This document shows, piece by piece, positions 27,394 through 35,476 of a DNA stretch of 64,000 nt. Below the pieces are notes generated by a model, which did not search any database, was not told the origin of the DNA, and saw only the letters and a program-made list of their open reading frames with translations. A program made the translations under genes and the position numbers. The stretch comes from Pedobacter metabolipauper (GTDB lineage: Bacteria > Bacteroidota > Bacteroidia > Sphingobacteriales > Sphingobacteriaceae): NCBI RefSeq assembly GCF_004362715.1, contig NZ_SNYC01000003.1:1179601-1243600 (forward strand). The letters run 5' to 3'. The first letter of the stretch is position 1. Each line of letters opens with the position of its first letter.

Positions 27394-28665
27394 ATGAGTA
27401 AGTTTCTTTATGGGATTGATTTTGGTACTACCAACTCTGCCCTTTCAATTTATGATGAAGAAAAGAAAGAGATCATAAAAACGATTACCGTACCTTCCAT
27501 ACTCTACTTCCTGAATGAACAAAAAGCTACTGAGCCTTTAAAGTATGTAGTTGGTGAAGAAGCCATTGCAGCTTACATCAATGAGGGTATGAAAGGCCGG
27601 TTCATGAAATCGGTAAAACGTATTTTACCGAGAAGCAGTTTTATAGAAACCAGGATACACAACCGTAAATATACGGCCTCAGACCTGGTTACACTGATCT
27701 TAAAGGAACTAAAGACCAAAGCCGATGAAATTATTGGTTATGATTGTGGTAAGGCCATTATTGGCCGGCCTGTATTTTTTGACGATGACAATACGGATAA
27801 GGATGCACTGGCACAACGACGCCTGATGAAAGCTGCTGAAAACGCTGGGTTTACTGACTTTAGATTTCAATTTGAGCCTATTGGAGCAGCCTTTGCCTAT
27901 GAAAAGACAATTACAAAGAAAGAAAAGGTACTTGTAGCCGATCTTGGCGGCGGAACTACGGACTTTACCTTCCTGGAACTGGATCCTGATAAAGTTGGAA
28001 GCAAGAACAGAAGAAAAGACATTATTGCTACGGGCGGTATCTACATTGGTGGTGATAGCTTTGACTCCGCATTTATGTGGGAAAAAGGAACGCCTTATTT
28101 TGGAAAACACACTGTTTATGAAGCTGCACCGGGAAAGATGCTTACGGTACCTGTTTCGTTGTTCGCAAATATCTGTTCATGGGAACAAATGAACTTTTTT
28201 AACGGACTGAAAGTAAAGAACGATATGCAGAATTATTATCACTTTTCTAAAAAAGACAGGAAGTTCAAAAACCTGCTGACCCTTACAGATAATAACCTTG
28301 GATATTCCGTTTTTCAGGCCATTGAGAAAACAAAGATCGATCTTTCAAAGGGAACGCGTTCACAGTTCTTCTATTCCAATATGGAAATTGATATTGATGA
28401 AATGATCACCATTGATCAATATGATACGATCATCAATAAAGACATCCAAAAGATCAGCCAATACCTGGATGTTTTTTTAAGCAAATATCAAATACAGCCT
28501 GAACATATTGACAGTTTATTCCTTACCGGTGGAACCTCTTTGGTATCTGCTGTAAAGAACCTGTTTCAAACCAGGTTTCCGAATACGCCCATACATTCCG
28601 GTGATAATTTTATAAGTGTTGCCAAAGGCCTCGCTTACAGCGGATATTTATTTGAAGAGGAATAA
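27394..28665 (+). CDS. Hsp70-family ATPase (YegD-like, nucleotide-binding domain only)
   Basis: From the ATG at 27394 the protein has 423 residues. Actin-fold motifs are present: phosphate 1 YGIDFGTTNSALSIYD, phosphate 2 LVADLGGGTTDFTFLEL and the adenosine motif LFLTGGTSLVSAVKNLF. The length leaves no room for the usual Hsp70 substrate-binding beta domain and lid, so it fits the YegD/atypical chaperone group, whose role is unclear. No dnaJ or grpE gene is nearby. An earlier in-frame ATG at 27364 falls within the manC terminator and was rejected. Confidence 0.88.
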   Translation: MSKFLYGIDFGTTNSALSIYDEEKKEIIKTITVPSILYFLNEQKATEPLKYVVGEEAIAAYINEGMKGRFMKSVKRILPRSSFIETRIHNRKYTASDLVTLILKELKTKADEIIGYDCGKAIIGRPVFFDDDNTDKDALAQRRLMKAAENAGFTDFRFQFEPIGAAFAYEKTITKKEKVLVADLGGGTTDFTFLELDPDKVGSKNRRKDIIATGGIYIGGDSFDSAFMWEKGTPYFGKHTVYEAAPGKMLTVPVSLFANICSWEQMNFFNGLKVKNDMQNYYHFSKKDRKFKNLLTLTDNNLGYSVFQAIEKTKIDLSKGTRSQFFYSNMEIDIDEMITIDQYDTIINKDIQKISQYLDVFLSKYQIQPEHIDSLFLTGGTSLVSAVKNLFQTRFPNTPIHSGDNFISVAKGLAYSGYLFEEE

Positions 28666-28674
28666 AATATAAGA

Positions 28675-29445
28675 TTAAGCTAAGGTACGCTGGCGGATGG
28701 CTTCATAAAGAATAACACCGGCTGATACAGATACATTTAATGAACTGATCTCTCCAATCATTGGTATTTTAGCCAGGTAATTGGACATCCGCATAATTTC
28801 ATTGGAGATTCCTTCATCTTCAGCTCCCATTACAATGGCTGTCGGTGCGGTGTAATCGGGTGCATAGATCAGATCAGTTGTTTTTTCTGTACAAGCTACA
28901 ATCTGCAGACCACATTCCTGTAAAAATAAAGCCGTTTTATGAAGGTTTGCATGTCTGCATACCGGAATCGTAAATAACGCACCTGCCGATGTTTTAATCG
29001 CATCTGCATTGATCTGCGCAGAATTTTTTGTTGGAACGATGATCGCATGAACTCCTGCACAGGCAGCTGTTCTTGCTATTGCACCCATATTTCTAACGTC
29101 CGTTATTCCATCAAGGATCAGTACCAAAGGTGTTTCTCCTTTTTCATAGATCGCTGGAATGATGTCTTCAATTTTCTGAAAGGTAATGGCAGAGATTACG
29201 GCAATGACACCCTGGTGGTTCTTTTGCGTCATCCGGTTCAATTTCTCTACTGGAACGTTATGTACAGGTGCATCTACATCCTTTAATAAGGCTTTTAACT
29301 CTACAATGATCTCACCGGTCAAACCACGTTGAATATAAATGCTTTCGATATCTTTTCCTGCCTTAATAGCCTCTATTACAGCACGTATACCAAATACAAA
29401 TTCATTATTTTCTTTGGGTCTTGCTGGTCTTCTCGGGTTTTCCAT
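28675..29445 (-). CDS. rlmB: 23S rRNA (guanosine-2'-O-)-methyltransferase RlmB (SpoU family)
   Basis: This 256-residue protein has an N-terminal substrate-binding domain (FVFGIRAVIEAIKAGKDIESIYIQ) and a C-terminal SPOUT domain with the three SpoU motifs: ILDGITDVRNMGAIARTA, IVMGAEDEGI and IPMIGEISSLNVSVSAGVIL. RlmB methylates G2251 of 23S rRNA (E. coli numbering). It is convergent with the Hsp70-like gene and divergent from dnaB. Confidence 0.94.
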   Translation of the reverse strand: MENPRRPARPKENNEFVFGIRAVIEAIKAGKDIESIYIQRGLTGEIIVELKALLKDVDAPVHNVPVEKLNRMTQKNHQGVIAVISAITFQKIEDIIPAIYEKGETPLVLILDGITDVRNMGAIARTAACAGVHAIIVPTKNSAQINADAIKTSAGALFTIPVCRHANLHKTALFLQECGLQIVACTEKTTDLIYAPDYTAPTAIVMGAEDEGISNEIMRMSNYLAKIPMIGEISSLNVSVSAGVILYEAIRQRTLA

Positions 29446-29521
29446 TCTTTATAATTGAAGCGCAAAAGTAGCTGAATTTATGGGAATATGTACAGGTATT
29501 TTTTGGCAGCCTGAATTCTTC

Positions 29522-29608
29522 TTATCCACATCCTGTTGTTAGCAAATTGATGAAAATGATTTATGCGTTGTTAAAACATCTTTATCAGCTCTGTTAAAAT
29601 GTGTATAA
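29522..29608. promoter_or_regulatory. Two DnaA-box matches upstream of dnaB
   Basis: TTATCCACA at 29522-29530 and, in the opposite orientation, TTATACACA at 29600-29608 (read on the minus strand) both match TTATNCACA exactly. They lie in the 205-base gap between rlmB and dnaB, together with a direct repeat TGTTAAAA at 29569 and 29592. Similar 9-mers also occur by chance inside genes in this window, so function is inferred only from position and clustering. Confidence 0.4.
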
Positions 29609-29637
29609 ACAATTTCCGGCAGGACCTAATTTTTGTC

Positions 29638-29645
29638 TATTTTTG
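29638..29645 (+). promoter_or_regulatory. -7 promoter element of dnaB
   Basis: TATTTTTG matches TAnnTTTG and ends five bases before the ATG at 29651, so initiation would fall on or beside the start codon and the mRNA may be leaderless. Confidence 0.45.
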
Positions 29646-29650
29646 TACTT

Positions 29651-31225
29651 ATGAGTATCGATAACGGATCACAGGGACAAGACAAAACAAATTTTACAGC
29701 AAGGAAAAGTAGATTGAATAATTCTATGAATACCCTTGGCAAAATACCGCCGCAAGCTATAGATCTTGAGGAGGCTGTTCTTGGTGCACTCATGCTTGAA
29801 AAAGATGCTTTATCCACCGTAATTGACATTTTAAAACCCGAAGTGTTTTATCATGAAGCTCATAAAAAGATCTTTGAAGCCATCCAGGGCCTGTTCCAAA
29901 AATCTAAACCGGTAGATATTTTAACGGTTACTTCTGAACTGCGTACACTTGGTCTGCTGGAAATGGTTGGTGGTGCCTATTACATTACCAATTTAACCAA
30001 CCGGGTAGCTTCTGCGGCAAATATTGAATACCATGCCCGGATCATCTCCCAAAAATATATCCAGCGCGAATTGATCCGCATCTCCTCAGAGATCATTCAA
30101 AACGCATATGAAGATACCACAGATATCTTTGACCTGCTGGATCACGCTGAAAAGAATCTGTTTGACATTGCCCAGAATAATTTACGCAGGGATACCCAGA
30201 AAATGGACGAGATCATCAAACAATCTCTGGCCACACTGGAAGAACTTCGTGGTAAAAGCGATGGCCTAACCGGTGTTCCATCTGGTTTTACGGATCTGGA
30301 CCGCATTACCGGCGGATGGCAGCCATCCGATCTGGTAATCATTGCTGCACGTCCCGCAATGGGAAAAACGGCATTCGTTCTTACCTGTGCCCGTAATGCT
30401 GCCGTTGATTTCAAAAGACCGGTTGTTGTATTCTCCCTGGAGATGTCGTCCGTTCAGCTCGTTAATCGTTTAATTTCCGGAGAAACCGAGATTGAACAGG
30501 AAAAGATCCGTAAAGGAAACCTTGCAGAATGGGAATGGCAGCAACTGCACAGCAAGATTGGAACATTAACTGAAGCCCCTTTATTAATAGATGATACCCC
30601 TGCCCTGAACATCTTTGAATTTCGTGCAAAATGCAGACGTCTTAAATCTCAGTACGACCTGCAGCTGATCATTATCGATTACCTGCAGCTGATGCATGGT
30701 AAAGGTGAAGGTCAAAGCGGTGGTGGTAACAGGGAGCAGGAGATCGGTAGTATCTCAAGGGCATTAAAATCAGTTGCCAAAGAATTAAACGTACCTGTTT
30801 TAGCACTGTCACAATTGAGTCGTGCCGTAGAAAGCAGACCCGGAGCAAATGGTAAAAGACCTATGCTTTCAGATTTGAGGGAATCTGGCTCTATTGAGCA
30901 GGATGCGGATATGGTATTGTTTCTCTATCGTCCTGAGTATTACGGGATCACTGAAGATGAGCAAGGCCGTTCACAGGCTGGTATTGGTGAGGTGATCATT
31001 GCCAAGCACAGGAATGGTGAAACCGGAATTGTACCACTGCGCTTTATCGGTAAGTATGTGAAGTTTACGGATCTTGAAGAAAGCTTTTCTGCGCCTACTT
31101 CTTTTTCTATGGATAACACCAATGCCGGTATGCATCCATCTCAGGATTTTGATAAACCTGCTGGTAATGTGATCATCAAACCGTCACGCATGGATGACAT
31201 GCACGACGAAGATGCTCCTTTCTAA
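29651..31225 (+). CDS. dnaB: Replicative DNA helicase DnaB
   Basis: From the ATG at 29651 the protein has 524 residues. It has an N-terminal DnaB domain (PPQAIDLEEAVLGALML, VEMVGGAYYITNLTN-type segment) and a C-terminal RecA-like helicase core with Walker A ARPAMGKTAF, Walker B LQLIIIDYLQLM, and LSQLSRAVESRPG, DLRESGSIEQDADMVLFLYRPEYY. It unwinds DNA at the replication fork as a hexamer. The C-terminal 45 residues form a linker-like tail rich in D, P and M. The codon before 29651 in frame is part of the promoter, so a TTG start at 29633 was rejected. Confidence 0.95.
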   Translation: MSIDNGSQGQDKTNFTARKSRLNNSMNTLGKIPPQAIDLEEAVLGALMLEKDALSTVIDILKPEVFYHEAHKKIFEAIQGLFQKSKPVDILTVTSELRTLGLLEMVGGAYYITNLTNRVASAANIEYHARIISQKYIQRELIRISSEIIQNAYEDTTDIFDLLDHAEKNLFDIAQNNLRRDTQKMDEIIKQSLATLEELRGKSDGLTGVPSGFTDLDRITGGWQPSDLVIIAARPAMGKTAFVLTCARNAAVDFKRPVVVFSLEMSSVQLVNRLISGETEIEQEKIRKGNLAEWEWQQLHSKIGTLTEAPLLIDDTPALNIFEFRAKCRRLKSQYDLQLIIIDYLQLMHGKGEGQSGGGNREQEIGSISRALKSVAKELNVPVLALSQLSRAVESRPGANGKRPMLSDLRESGSIEQDADMVLFLYRPEYYGITEDEQGRSQAGIGEVIIAKHRNGETGIVPLRFIGKYVKFTDLEESFSAPTSFSMDNTNAGMHPSQDFDKPAGNVIIKPSRMDDMHDEDAPF

Positions 31226-31227
31226 AC

Positions 31228-31281
31228 TTGAGAATGTGAGAACGTGAGAACGTTGGGAGCAAGTTAAGAGAACGTGAGAAC
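31228..31281. repeat. GTGAGAAC octamer array, locus B
   Basis: Three exact GTGAGAAC units (31236-31243, 31244-31251, 31274-31281) with a related TTGAGAAT unit at 31228-31235 and degenerate copies between. The array fills the gap between the convergent dnaB and chromate-transporter stops. Related repeats occur at 18503 and 40704. Confidence 0.7.
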
Positions 31282-31287
31282 CATTTA

Positions 31288-32490
31288 CTAAAAGAAATAT
31301 CCGATCAGGATTCCAGCCAGAACAATAAATGGCGGACTTATTTTCGTAAAATTCAGGATCAGAAATGTAGCAATCAGGATGCCTATGGCCAAAAAATCCA
31401 GGCCGATCGGTTTAACCAGCAGCATAAATGCGGCGATGATAAAACCCACACTTACCGCATTAATCCCGCCCAGCGAGTATTTAATCCGGGTAATCTTTTT
31501 TAGATCTTCCCAAAACGGCACAATAAACAAGACCAGGATCAGTCCCGGCAAGTTGATTCCAAGCACAGCTACCGTTCCCCCAAGAATCTGCCCCGTTAAC
31601 CCATATCCGAAATTACGCATGCTTAATGCCCCAATATAGCTGGTAAACGAAAAAGTAGGCCCTGGTAATGCTTGCTGAATTGCAAAGCCGGACAAGAAGC
31701 CCGAAGCGTCCAGGTAATGCTTCATCTCCACAAACTCGGTAAACATCAGGGGTACAAGCACCTGACCTCCACCAAATATGAAGATCCCGTTCCGGTAAAA
31801 ATTCTCGAATAAACGAATTGGTAAGCTAAACGGAGATGTTCTGTTGACGATTGCACCCAGCAGGGCCAGGAAAAGCAGAACACCAACAAAATAGATCAGC
31901 TTTTTACGGTTGATATCGGAGAATAACCTTACCCGGATGTCACTTTCTTCTTTGGGCGTTTCCAGGGCAGAAGAAATCATTCCACCAATTAAGATGGCAA
32001 ATGGAAACACATAGGCGTTTCTTAGAACAAAGGTAGAGATAGCTGCTGTAACGGCTAAAAATATGGATACCTGTGACACAAGCACCCGCTTAGACAGGTT
32101 ATAGGCACCAAAGGCAACAATTCCCAGGGCAATTGGCTGAATGTATTCCAGGATATCCGCGAATTTTTTCTGCTGATCGAATTTCGCAAAACTGATTGCC
32201 GCAAAGGTCATTAATGCTGCAGAGGGTAAGATCCAAATGATGAATGTAAGGATTGACAATTTTATTCCGCCAACCTTATAGCCAATCCCAACCAGTGTTT
32301 GCGTAGAAGCCGGCCCCGGAAGGATCTGCGCTAAGGCATTCAGCTCAAGCAATTCCTCCTCAGAAATATACCTGGTGGTTTTTACGAAATATTTGAGAAG
32401 AAGTGCAAGGTGTGCCTGCGCCCCTCCGAAAGCAGTAAATGTGAAAAAAAACACATCCCTGATAAACAAAAGTTCCCGCTTGGTTAACAT
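31288..32490 (-). CDS. chrA: Chromate transporter family protein (ChrA, two-domain form)
   Basis: This 400-residue polytopic membrane protein has two homologous CHR halves. The first has FFFTFTAFGGAQAHLALLL and ILPGPASTQTLVGIGYKVGG; the second has IFIFGGGQVLVPLMFTEF and QQALPGPTFSFTSYIG. The paired FGG and PGP motifs are the family signature. Long CHR proteins export chromate with sulfate-like specificity in characterised cases; the native substrate here is unknown. The next gene on the strand, 5 bases upstream, encodes a TPR protein. Confidence 0.9.
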   Translation of the reverse strand: MLTKRELLFIRDVFFFTFTAFGGAQAHLALLLKYFVKTTRYISEEELLELNALAQILPGPASTQTLVGIGYKVGGIKLSILTFIIWILPSAALMTFAAISFAKFDQQKKFADILEYIQPIALGIVAFGAYNLSKRVLVSQVSIFLAVTAAISTFVLRNAYVFPFAILIGGMISSALETPKEESDIRVRLFSDINRKKLIYFVGVLLFLALLGAIVNRTSPFSLPIRLFENFYRNGIFIFGGGQVLVPLMFTEFVEMKHYLDASGFLSGFAIQQALPGPTFSFTSYIGALSMRNFGYGLTGQILGGTVAVLGINLPGLILVLFIVPFWEDLKKITRIKYSLGGINAVSVGFIIAAFMLLVKPIGLDFLAIGILIATFLILNFTKISPPFIVLAGILIGYFF

Positions 32491-32495
32491 GTTAA

Positions 32496-32831
32496 TTAAT
32501 CGTCTTCGTAATCTAGTCCGGCAGCAGAATTATAAGCACCCTGAAGCTCAGAAAAAGCATGCATATCCCTTTTATTTCTCGTAACAACCATTCCCTTTTG
32601 ATACACTTCAATGGCTTCTACGGTCTTTCCTGTCTTTTCAAGCAATTTACCCAAATGATAATACGTACCCACATAATCCGGATGTTCTGAAGTCAGTTTA
32701 TAATAATATTCAAATGCCTTTTCCTGGTCATTTGAAGAATTATATTCAGTTGCTAATGCGTATAAAACAAAAGGATCATTTGGATCGTTTGTTAAAAACT
32801 CTAATAACTTAGCCAATCGGGTATTTTGCAT
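32496..32831 (-). CDS. Tetratricopeptide repeat protein
   Basis: This 111-residue protein has two to three TPR units (FVLYALATEYNSSNDQEKAFEYYYKL, YVGTYYHLGKLLEKTGKTVEAIEVYQKGM). It has no signal peptide, so it is likely a cytosolic scaffold of unknown partner. It ends 5 bases before the chromate transporter start and probably shares its transcript. Confidence 0.85.
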   Translation of the reverse strand: MQNTRLAKLLEFLTNDPNDPFVLYALATEYNSSNDQEKAFEYYYKLTSEHPDYVGTYYHLGKLLEKTGKTVEAIEVYQKGMVVTRNKRDMHAFSELQGAYNSAAGLDYEDD

Positions 32832-32853
32832 TTTTTATCCCTGCTTTTTTAAT

Positions 32854-32861
32854 TAGATTTG
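32854..32861 (+). promoter_or_regulatory. -7 promoter element of etfB
   Basis: TAGATTTG matches TAnnTTTG and lies 57 bases before the etfB ATG, in the short divergent gap with the TPR gene. A TTTG at 32825-32828 is 25 bases upstream, longer than the usual spacing. Confidence 0.45.
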
Positions 32862-32918
32862 CAAAAAGACAATTTAAGCTTATCAAGCCTTATTACCTTT
32901 AAAAACAAATTTATAAGT

Positions 32919-33656
32919 ATGAAAATATTAGTTTGTATCAGTAACGTGCCCGACACAACCACAAAAATAACCTTTACGAATGATAATACACAATTCAATA
33001 CCGCAGGAGTACAATATATTGTAAATCCATACGATGAGATTGCATTATCGAGGGCTATTGAGCTTTGCGAGGGTGGAAAAGGCACCGTAACTGTATTGAA
33101 TGTTGGCGAGAGTCAAACCGACCCAACCATAAGAAAAGCACTGGCAATCGGCGCAGATGATGCGGTAAGAGTTAATGCTGCACCAAGAGATGCTTACTTT
33201 GTTGCCTATCAAATTGCAGAGTACGTGAAATCAACTGATTTCGATATCATTTTATGCGGACGGGAATCTATTGATTACAATGGATCTCAGGTTGCAGCAA
33301 TGGTTGGCGAATTTTTAGATATCCCATCTATCTCCATCATCAAAAAATTAGATTACGATGGTACCACTGCAACGATAGAACGTGAAATTGAAGGTGGTAA
33401 AGAAGTAATTTCTGTAACCGGAAAATTCATAGCGAGCTGTTCTGAAGGTACAGCAGAACCCAAGATCCCGAATATGCGTGGAATCATGTCTGCCAGAACC
33501 AAGCCGCTACAGGTTATCGAAGCTAAAGAAATTGCACAGGTTACCAAAGTTCAGCAGTTTGAAACCCCTCCTGCACGTGGGGCAGTTAAGCTGATCCCTG
33601 CTGAAGAGACAGAAAAATTAATCGATCTATTACACCAGGAAGCTAAAGTTATCTAA
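32919..33656 (+). CDS. etfB: Electron transfer flavoprotein beta subunit
   Basis: From the ATG at 32919 (MKILVCISNVPDTT) the protein has 245 residues, the family norm. VNPYDEIALSRAIEL and the AMP-binding region (IGADDAVRVN, LCGRESIDYNGSQVAAMVGEFLD) are typical of EtfB/FixA. With EtfA it passes electrons from acyl-CoA and other dehydrogenases to the quinone pool via ETF:quinone oxidoreductase, which is not in this window. The alpha subunit follows after 39 bases. Confidence 0.95.
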   Translation: MKILVCISNVPDTTTKITFTNDNTQFNTAGVQYIVNPYDEIALSRAIELCEGGKGTVTVLNVGESQTDPTIRKALAIGADDAVRVNAAPRDAYFVAYQIAEYVKSTDFDIILCGRESIDYNGSQVAAMVGEFLDIPSISIIKKLDYDGTTATIEREIEGGKEVISVTGKFIASCSEGTAEPKIPNMRGIMSARTKPLQVIEAKEIAQVTKVQQFETPPARGAVKLIPAEETEKLIDLLHQEAKVI

Positions 33657-33695
33657 TTAAAGTATTCCAAATTCAAAATATTTAATAAAGATCCT

Positions 33696-34667
33696 ATGTC
33701 AGTTTTAGTATATGTAGAACAAGTAGATGGTAAGTTTAAGAAATCTGTTTTCGAAGCAGTATCTTATGCTAAAGCCATTGCAGATAAACAAGACGGTAAT
33801 CTAATCGCTATATCTATTGGTAATGTGGAAGAAAGTGAACTCAAAGAACTTGGTAAATACGGAGTTTCTAAGATCCTTAATGTTTCAAATGACCAATTAA
33901 AGAATTTTGTGAATCAGGCTTATGCTTCCATCATCGCAGAGGCTGCAAAAAAAGAAAGTGCAGAAGTAGTGGTATTGTCCAGTTCCTTTTCAGGAAAAGG
34001 CCTGGCCCCGCGCGTTGCCGTTAAACTGGAAGCCGGCCTGGCAGATGGTGCAGTAGAACTGCCTGTTTTGGATGGCGGAAAATTCCTGATTAAAAAAACA
34101 GCATTCTCTGGTAAAGCATTTGCCATATCTGAACTTACCTCTGCAGTAAAGGTCATTGCATTAAATCCCAATGCCTTTGGCGTTAAAGAATCTGCTGTTG
34201 ATGCCGCTATCGAAGCCTTTAGCCCGGAGATCAAATCAACAGACCTGAATGCAATCGTTAAAGAAATTGTACGGGCAACCAATAAGGTCTCTTTACCAGA
34301 TGCTGAATTGGTAGTTTCTGCTGGAAGAGGACTGAAAGGCCCTGAGAACTGGGGAATGATCGAAGAACTTGCCGGCTTACTTGGCGCAGCAACGGCATGT
34401 TCCAAGCCTGTTTCTGATGCAGACTGGAGACCACATTCAGAACATGTTGGTCAGACTGGTATAGCGATCAGCCCGAATTTATACATTGCTATTGGAATTT
34501 CTGGGGCTATCCAGCATTTAGCAGGTGTAAGTTCATCTAAGGTTATTGTTGTAATCAATAAAGACCCTGAAGCTCCTTTCTTTAAGGTAGCTGATTATGG
34601 AATAGTTGGTGATGCCTTTGAGGTTGTCCCTAAATTAATTGAAGCGTTAAAAGCACATAAAGGTTAA
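33696..34667 (+). CDS. etfA: Electron transfer flavoprotein alpha subunit
   Basis: This 323-residue protein has an N-terminal EtfAB-fold domain and the C-terminal FAD-binding domain with GRGLKGPENWGMIEELAGLL, DADWRPHSEHVGQTG, AIGISGAIQHLAG and VVINKDPEAPFFKVADYG. These are the FAD-contact motifs of classical ETF alpha. It pairs with the upstream beta subunit. A strong hairpin follows the stop. Confidence 0.96.
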   Translation: MSVLVYVEQVDGKFKKSVFEAVSYAKAIADKQDGNLIAISIGNVEESELKELGKYGVSKILNVSNDQLKNFVNQAYASIIAEAAKKESAEVVVLSSSFSGKGLAPRVAVKLEAGLADGAVELPVLDGGKFLIKKTAFSGKAFAISELTSAVKVIALNPNAFGVKESAVDAAIEAFSPEIKSTDLNAIVKEIVRATNKVSLPDAELVVSAGRGLKGPENWGMIEELAGLLGAATACSKPVSDADWRPHSEHVGQTGIAISPNLYIAIGISGAIQHLAGVSSSKVIVVINKDPEAPFFKVADYGIVGDAFEVVPKLIEALKAHKG

Positions 34668-34672
34668 TATAT

Positions 34673-34701
34673 GGGGCGTGCTTAAATATTAAGCACGCTC
34701 C
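34673..34701 (+). terminator. Terminator-like hairpin between etfA and the nuclease gene
   Basis: GCGTGCTTAA at 34676-34685 pairs perfectly with TTAAGCACGC at 34689-34698 around a 3-base loop, and flanking G residues extend the stem by a G-T and two G-C pairs. It is followed by TATTATTTAAT. The downstream ATG is only 12 bases on. Confidence 0.75.
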
Positions 34702-34712
34702 TATTATTTAAT

Positions 34713-35327
34713 ATGAAAAAAGTAAAACTTGATATCGTTGGTTTATCCTATAGCCAAACTCAGTCGGGGGCGTATGCCCTTGTTCTTGGAGAAGTAAATG
34801 GCAGGAGACGTTTGCCCATTATTATCGGTGCATTCGAAGCACAGGCTATTGCCATAGAAATTGAGAAAATGACTCCAAGCAGGCCATTAACTCATGATCT
34901 GTTTAAAACATTTGCACAAACGTATAACATTGAGATCAAGGAGGTATTGATATACAACCTGGTTGAAGGTGTATTTTTTGCTAAACTGATCTGCACTGAC
35001 GGTCAGGGCACACAGGAAATTGATGCAAGAACCTCCGATGCAATCGCATTGGCTGTCCGCTTTAATGCGGTGATCTATACTTATGAATTCATTTTATCTT
35101 CTGCAGGAATTGTGATCGAAGGCAACGACTTTCTATTTTTGGAGAATATAGATGCCATCCCTAAAGAACAGGGAACAGAAGATATCAACACTTCTATACC
35201 GGGATCGAGTTATAAGTCATATTCTGCTGAAGAGTTACTGGAAAAATTACAGGATGCCATTTCTAAAGAACTCTATGAAAAGGCCGCAAAGATCCGTGAT
35301 GAGATAAACAAAAGAAATCTTAAATAA
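34713..35327 (+). CDS. Bifunctional nuclease family protein (DUF151) with C-terminal UVR motif
   Basis: This 204-residue protein has an N-terminal DUF151/BFN domain (KKVKLDIVGLSYSQTQSG, RRLPIIIGAFEAQAIAIE, DARTSDAIALAVRFN) and a C-terminal UVR segment (about 171-203, LLEKLQDAISKELYEKAAKIRDEI) of the kind found in UvrB/UvrC. DUF151 proteins have reported DNase and RNase activity in plants; bacterial function is unclear. The UVR tail suggests contact with repair or Clp proteins. It lies 12 bases after the hairpin that closes etfBA. Confidence 0.9.
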   Translation: MKKVKLDIVGLSYSQTQSGAYALVLGEVNGRRRLPIIIGAFEAQAIAIEIEKMTPSRPLTHDLFKTFAQTYNIEIKEVLIYNLVEGVFFAKLICTDGQGTQEIDARTSDAIALAVRFNAVIYTYEFILSSAGIVIEGNDFLFLENIDAIPKEQGTEDINTSIPGSSYKSYSAEELLEKLQDAISKELYEKAAKIRDEINKRNLK

Positions 35328-35476
35328 TTTACCAATAATCGACGGTATTTTTGTTTAAAAAACTAATTTAATACCTAATTTTCGGGTAAAAGCAAACTTT
35401 TTTATCTCATTTTAGAATTTGATTTAAAATTAGTTTTATATTCAGCTTTTACTTTTAAATCAAACAAACTATTGTT

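Noticed and set aside
33920-34405. 161-codon open frame antisense to etfA
   Set aside because: It lies wholly within a well-supported gene, and its translation (Ser/Ala/Pro-rich, no domain) is a frame shadow.
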